Shown: one piece after another, positions 6,636 through 9,699 of the stretch
Layout of the letters: each line of letters begins with the position of its first letter
Position numbering within the stretch: the stretch's first letter is position 1
DNA from: an uncultured Clostridia bacterium
GTDB lineage: Bacteria > Bacillota > Clostridia > Christensenellales > UBA1242
Reading direction: 5' to 3'
DNA length: 9,699 bases
Assembly (NCBI GenBank): GCA_934749845.1
Contig: CAKVHQ010000022.1
Span: forward strand, 1-9,699
Translations under genes and position numbers: made by a program
Notes under the pieces: model-generated
Seen by the model: only the letters and a program-made list of their open reading frames with translations
Database searches by the model: none
What the model was told of the DNA's origin: nothing

Positions 6636-8806
6636 GTACTTGCTTGTATTCGATTTTTATAGGTCGTTTTATAGCTGTAGATTTTTGGAGCGATAATGTC
6701 GACCAGGTGTTTTCTGCCACGTCAGAAAATCTATTGGGAGAATTAACGGAATACAATGATATTAAGAGAAGCGATTACTTTGATATGCTCAGATTTCTTA
6801 TCCGCGAGGGTTATATTGATGAAAGCTACTGTGATTATATGTCGTATTTCTACGAGGGTGGGATCTGCACGAACGATAAAATTTATCTGCGCCGTATTAC
6901 CGACCGCAGAGGTAGGGTGTTTGACTATCATATCACAAATCCTGACGCTATTCTAAGCAGCCCGCTGATCGCACAGGAGAGATTTATGCAGGAAGAAATG
7001 CTTAATTTTGACCTGCTTGAGTATTTGCTTGACAATAAGGATAAGAATCTGGATTATAGTAAATACATAGATGTCCTGATACAGCAGATAAAGCAAAATC
7101 ATGAATTTGAATTCTTGTCTCAGTTTTATGATAATTATCTGAACCATGCTGCCTTTGTTAATGAATTCAACGAAAGATGGAGTGGGTTCTTTCAGGATAT
7201 TATGAATGACAGTCACTTTGATAAGCAGATCAGAAGCATTTCGCTGGAAACAATGTATTATTGTCCGGATAATGTAATTAAGTTTGTGAACACCGATGAT
7301 TGCCTTACAAGGTATATTTCGGATAATAGCGCATATCTGGATATTTATGAGCCTGACATTGAAGCCCTTAAGAGAGCTTTTCATGTATTGAATGTTTCGT
7401 TTGCTTCGATCGACTATGAGCGGTCAAACAAAAAACTGTTTGAAATGGTCTATAGTTGTGGTTATTATGACATCACCTTTGATAATATCAGAATGATGCT
7501 CATTAACAAATATAATATATATAAAGATTATGACATCAAGCACAGAATGGCTACCATAATCCTTTCGAATGCAGATACGCCGTTGGCAAAGAGAATGACT
7601 GAAAAATTGACTGAATTTGTCGAGGTGATCATTGCAAACTGCGAAGGTGTTATCGAAGACGATCAGAATGCTGCAATAACTATACTGAACTCAACTGAAG
7701 TAAGAATCGCTCTCCGAAGAGAGTATATCAATTATCTGACAAAAAAAATATCAGATTTGCGTTTGATCAGAAACGCCTATATATTCAACAGTTTGCTTAG
7801 GGAAAAGAAAATCGAATATTCGGTTTATAATATAGTTCTATGCCATAAGTTCTTGGGAATGGACAGTGCTTTGATAAGTTTTTTCAACTCACCTGGTGAG
7901 TCGGTGGATTTCTCCGATGTATCAAATTATTTTCATCCCAATATTGTTGATAACTTTTTTTATGCAGTGGTGAAGTGTAATAAGCTATCTAACGAAAAGT
8001 ATGAATCCACTTTGCTTCAGCTTGGTAATAAAATCAGCTATTTCAGAGAACCAGGCATTAATCAGGATAAAATGCGTGTGCTGATTGACAACAATATTAT
8101 TCTTTTTAATGTCGACAACATGATATTTATAAGGGATTGTTATAGGAATTTTCGTTATGATTTCATTTTGAAAAATCTGAACCAATACGCTGAACTCCAT
8201 GACCAGGTTTATGATTACGAAGAAACGGAACATCTGCTTTCGTTGAATATTGACGATGAAATAAAACTTAAGCTCCTTGATAATAAGAACGGGTCATACT
8301 CAGTTATTGAAAAGGGCTACTCTGATAGGGTAATGGCGGCAATAATCAATGATCATTTCTGTGAAGTTGATGCACGACCGCTGTTCACAGAGTATAGCAA
8401 TTATTCCTATATCGTTCAGGAGGTGATTTTTAATGCTGCTTTGGGCAGAGTTAATGCGATAGTGGATTACGATGGCCTAATTGATTTAGCTCTGCTGTTA
8501 AGGCTGTTATCTGTAGATGTGGATTTCAGTTCCAAAATTGCCTTGTTTGACTATTCGCTTGAATTCATACATGAAAATCAATATAAAAGTCTCTTAAACG
8601 CTATGGGCTTCGGAGAGCTGTCGGAGATTTTTAAATCACGCTCAGTTAAAGAATATGAAAGCTCTGATGAGATCATACAAATTCTTGAAGTGCTGAAGCG
8701 GCATTCCCTCATTAAGGGTTATCATAAAACAGACGATGATCCTCCAACACTGAGGATTATCAAAGCACGATCGGATTCACAGAATAACGAATTGAACACT
8801 ATATGA
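6632..8806 (+). pseudogene. C-terminal portion of a YobI-like P-loop NTPase, probably 5'-truncated (724 codons)
   Basis: The frame can begin at GTG 6632, overlapping the preceding stop as GTGA, and runs open for 724 codons to TGA at 8804-8806. Resemblance to the C-terminal part of YobI-family proteins (about 1,200 residues) comes from FDMLRFLIREGYIDESYCDYMSYFYEGG (about 50-77, in two parts), the following NDKIYLRRITDRRG, EEMLNFDLLEYLL (121-133) and a long helical tail with repeats such as NVDNMIFIRDCYRNF. Family members carry an N-terminal P-loop NTPase domain and membrane helices; neither a GxxxxGK[ST] motif nor a membrane segment is visible here. The first 45 or so residues do not look like a designed N-terminus, and the best ribosome-binding-like sequence (GGAGAAG, 6612-6618) is 13 bases away. 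Base and codon use are clearly AT-richer than the operon (many ATA, TTA, AGA), arguing for a separate origin. It may be translated, but NTP hydrolysis is not expected. A genuine short helical protein is the alternative. Confidence 0.6.
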
Positions 8807-8850
8807 CCGATCGTCAATTTAAGTAATTATGACGAGGTGCTTCGCGATGT

Positions 8851-9213
8851 ACGGGCAAATTCAGCGGAAACGGCCACGTGATAACTCAGGCAGATAACAG
8901 CGCGTATGGACTGTTTGGCACGAACACAGCAAAGCTTTAGCTGAACTGCGTCGGTGATGAAGCGCCTGTTTATGGCGATGATATTTCGTTCACGACAAAG
9001 GCGATGATAATCTTTTCCATGAACGGCGAAACCACAGTCCCCGCGGAGGTCATCAAGGCAATCGCGGACAGGAAGATAAAGGTCGAACTTGTTTACAACA
9101 GTACAAAAAGCTGGCTTGTTGACGGCGTGAAGATAACGTGTGTATCCGCAGTAGATCTCTCGCTGCTTTCCGGTTCTGTTGGCACCAGCTCGCTGGTCGG
9201 GCTGAGCGCATAA
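8851..9213 (+). pseudogene. Fragment of a repetitive cell-surface protein, interrupted by a stop
   Basis: One frame reads TGKFSGNGHVITQADNSAY then GLFGTNTAKL up to a TAG at 8938-8940, and continues without shift as LNCVGDEAPVYGDDISFTTK, then MNGETTVPAEVIKAIADRKI and KSWLVDGVKITCVSAVDLSL to TAA at 9211-9213. The first part has the 'GxFxGNGHxIT...YGLFGTN' signature common in beta-helical or GLUG-like surface repeats; the second resembles modules found in large Ruminococcus extracellular proteins. There is no start codon with a ribosome binding site, no signal peptide, and the frame is closed by TAA and TGA just upstream (8824, 8830). It is therefore a decayed internal piece of a larger gene. 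An ATG at 9004 could be called as a 69-residue gene, but the homologous-looking coding continues upstream, so I do not accept that start. Confidence 0.6.
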
Positions 9214-9239
9214 TCCATTGACGAAAACTGAACAAAATG

Positions 9240-9273
9240 ACGGGTGCGCGGTAACGTGCGCCCGTTTGTCTGT
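9240..9273 (+). terminator. GC-rich hairpin with GTAA loop and U-rich tail
   Basis: ACGGGTGCGCG (9240-9250) pairs with CGTGCGCCCGT (9255-9265) over 11 pairs, two of them G-U, closing a GTAA (GNRA) tetraloop. An imperfect T-rich tail, TTTGTCTGT, begins at about 9265. It lies 27 bases after the stop of the surface-protein fragment, so it is probably the old terminator of that gene. The stem is strong; the broken T tract lowers confidence. Confidence 0.6.
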
Positions 9274-9342
9274 CGATAAACGCTATCACGTGAGCAAGCC
9301 AAACGGATCGGTTACAAGGCGCTGCCAGAAGAGCTTTCCAGG
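9271..9342 (+). other. Short protein-like remnant
   Basis: After a TAA at 9277-9279 one frame reads TLSREQAKRIGYKALPEELS then RQ and TAA at 9340-9342. The stretch is compositionally like real helical protein (EQAKRIGYKALPEEL), but has no start codon or ribosome binding site and is about 20 residues long. It may be the tail of a degraded gene; chance cannot be excluded. The remaining bases to 9465 show nothing I can name. Confidence 0.2.
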
Positions 9343-9465
9343 CAGTAATAGGTATGAGTGCATCAATGTTTTGTTTGGGTGAAGTAGCGGTGGGTTTTCG
9401 TGCGTTGACTGCGCTGATTATGGCGGGAATGTGCGGTAAGTAATCGGAACTGAAAAATACGATAG

Positions 9466-9496
9466 GGAATGCAATTTTTACGTTGCATTCCTTTTT
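9466..9496 (+). terminator. Strong intrinsic terminator
   Basis: GGAATGCAA (9466-9474) pairs perfectly with TTGCATTCC (9483-9491) around an 8-base loop and is followed at once by TTTTT, then GTTTTG. This is a textbook + strand intrinsic terminator. No intact + strand gene ends just upstream, so it probably belonged to a gene now lost or shortened. On the other strand the bases after the stem (CTATCGTATTTTT) give at most weak activity. Confidence 0.75.
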
Positions 9497-9585
9497 GTTT
9501 TGCCTGTTTTCGGAGCGTTACTGTGGGCAGAAGTGTGGGCAAGGTGGGTGTTTTGGTTGATTTCAGCGAAATGCAATAGCTGCGA

Positions 9586-9699
9586 ATGGCTTTGTTATGC
9601 GGAAAATCATATGCAGGATTGCGGGATAGTCGGGTTCTCATCTGCCCCAAGAACGCGCCTATCGCCGTCAGCAAGACTGACAACGTGAAGATCATCACC
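9586..9699 (+). other. Possible start of a gene leaving the right edge
   Basis: A frame open from after TAG (9577-9579) to the last base reads MALLCGKSYAGLRDSRVLIC followed by PKNAPIAVSKTDNVKIIT. The last 25 residues look protein-like, but neither ATG 9586 nor TTG 9592 has a clear ribosome binding site, and the overlapping minus-strand and other + frames are also open. Without the sequence to the right I cannot name it. Confidence 0.2.

Noticed and set aside
9363..9698. Minus-strand open frame of 111 codons at the right edge
   Set aside because: It runs through the terminator at 9466-9496 and its translation is basic and low in pattern beyond a short hydrophobic start. Not supported, though the full right flank is not visible.
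1..9699. CRISPR array, tRNA, rRNA, transposase or complete phage genes
   Set aside because: I saw no regularly spaced repeats, no tRNA-like cloverleaf or rRNA sequence, and no transposase or phage structural motifs.

Overview
The window looks like chromosomal DNA from a Gram-positive gut or rumen anaerobe of the Ruminococcus/Oscillospiraceae type. This rests on strong AGGAGG-type ribosome binding sites, two Sec/lipobox lipoproteins, a DUF4367-like membrane protein, small secreted Cys/His proteins and the style of the degraded surface-protein module. The genus is inference. All convincing genes lie on the + strand.

Left part (1-1426): the 3' portion of a membrane-anchored DUF4367-like protein enters from the left edge. 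An 87-base AT-rich gap with two small hairpins follows, then two small secreted-protein genes (634-1065 and 1084-1359). Between these and the next gene sits a perfect 13-bp hairpin (1372-1406) flanked by 9-bp direct repeats.

Middle part (1427-6635): a tightly packed, GC-richer operon. It encodes a beta-propeller-like lipoprotein, a 657-aa lipoprotein that appears to fuse a propeller-like N-terminal half to an ABC sugar-type solute-binding domain, two MalF/MalG-type permeases, and a small membrane-anchored protein resembling the C-terminal part of HlyD/RND adaptors. Junctions are overlaps of 19, 4 and 4 bases plus one 4-base gap, so translational coupling is likely. No ATPase gene is present; the permeases presumably use an ATPase encoded elsewhere.

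Right part (6632-9699): base composition drops abruptly to AT-rich in a 724-codon frame that resembles the C-terminal two thirds of YobI-family P-loop NTPases, but no P-loop is visible. It therefore looks like a 5'-truncated gene joined to the end of the operon. Downstream, GC content rises again and the DNA holds debris: a stop-interrupted fragment of a repetitive cell-surface protein (about 8851-9213), a terminator-like hairpin with a GTAA loop, a short coding remnant, a strong T-tailed terminator (9466-9496), and possibly the start of a gene leaving the right edge. This part reads as a rearrangement or accessory-element scar.

The most interesting items are the propeller/solute-binding fusion beside a propeller paralogue in an ATPase-less importer operon, the truncated YobI-like gene with its exact 4-base overlap to the operon, and the repeat-flanked hairpin.
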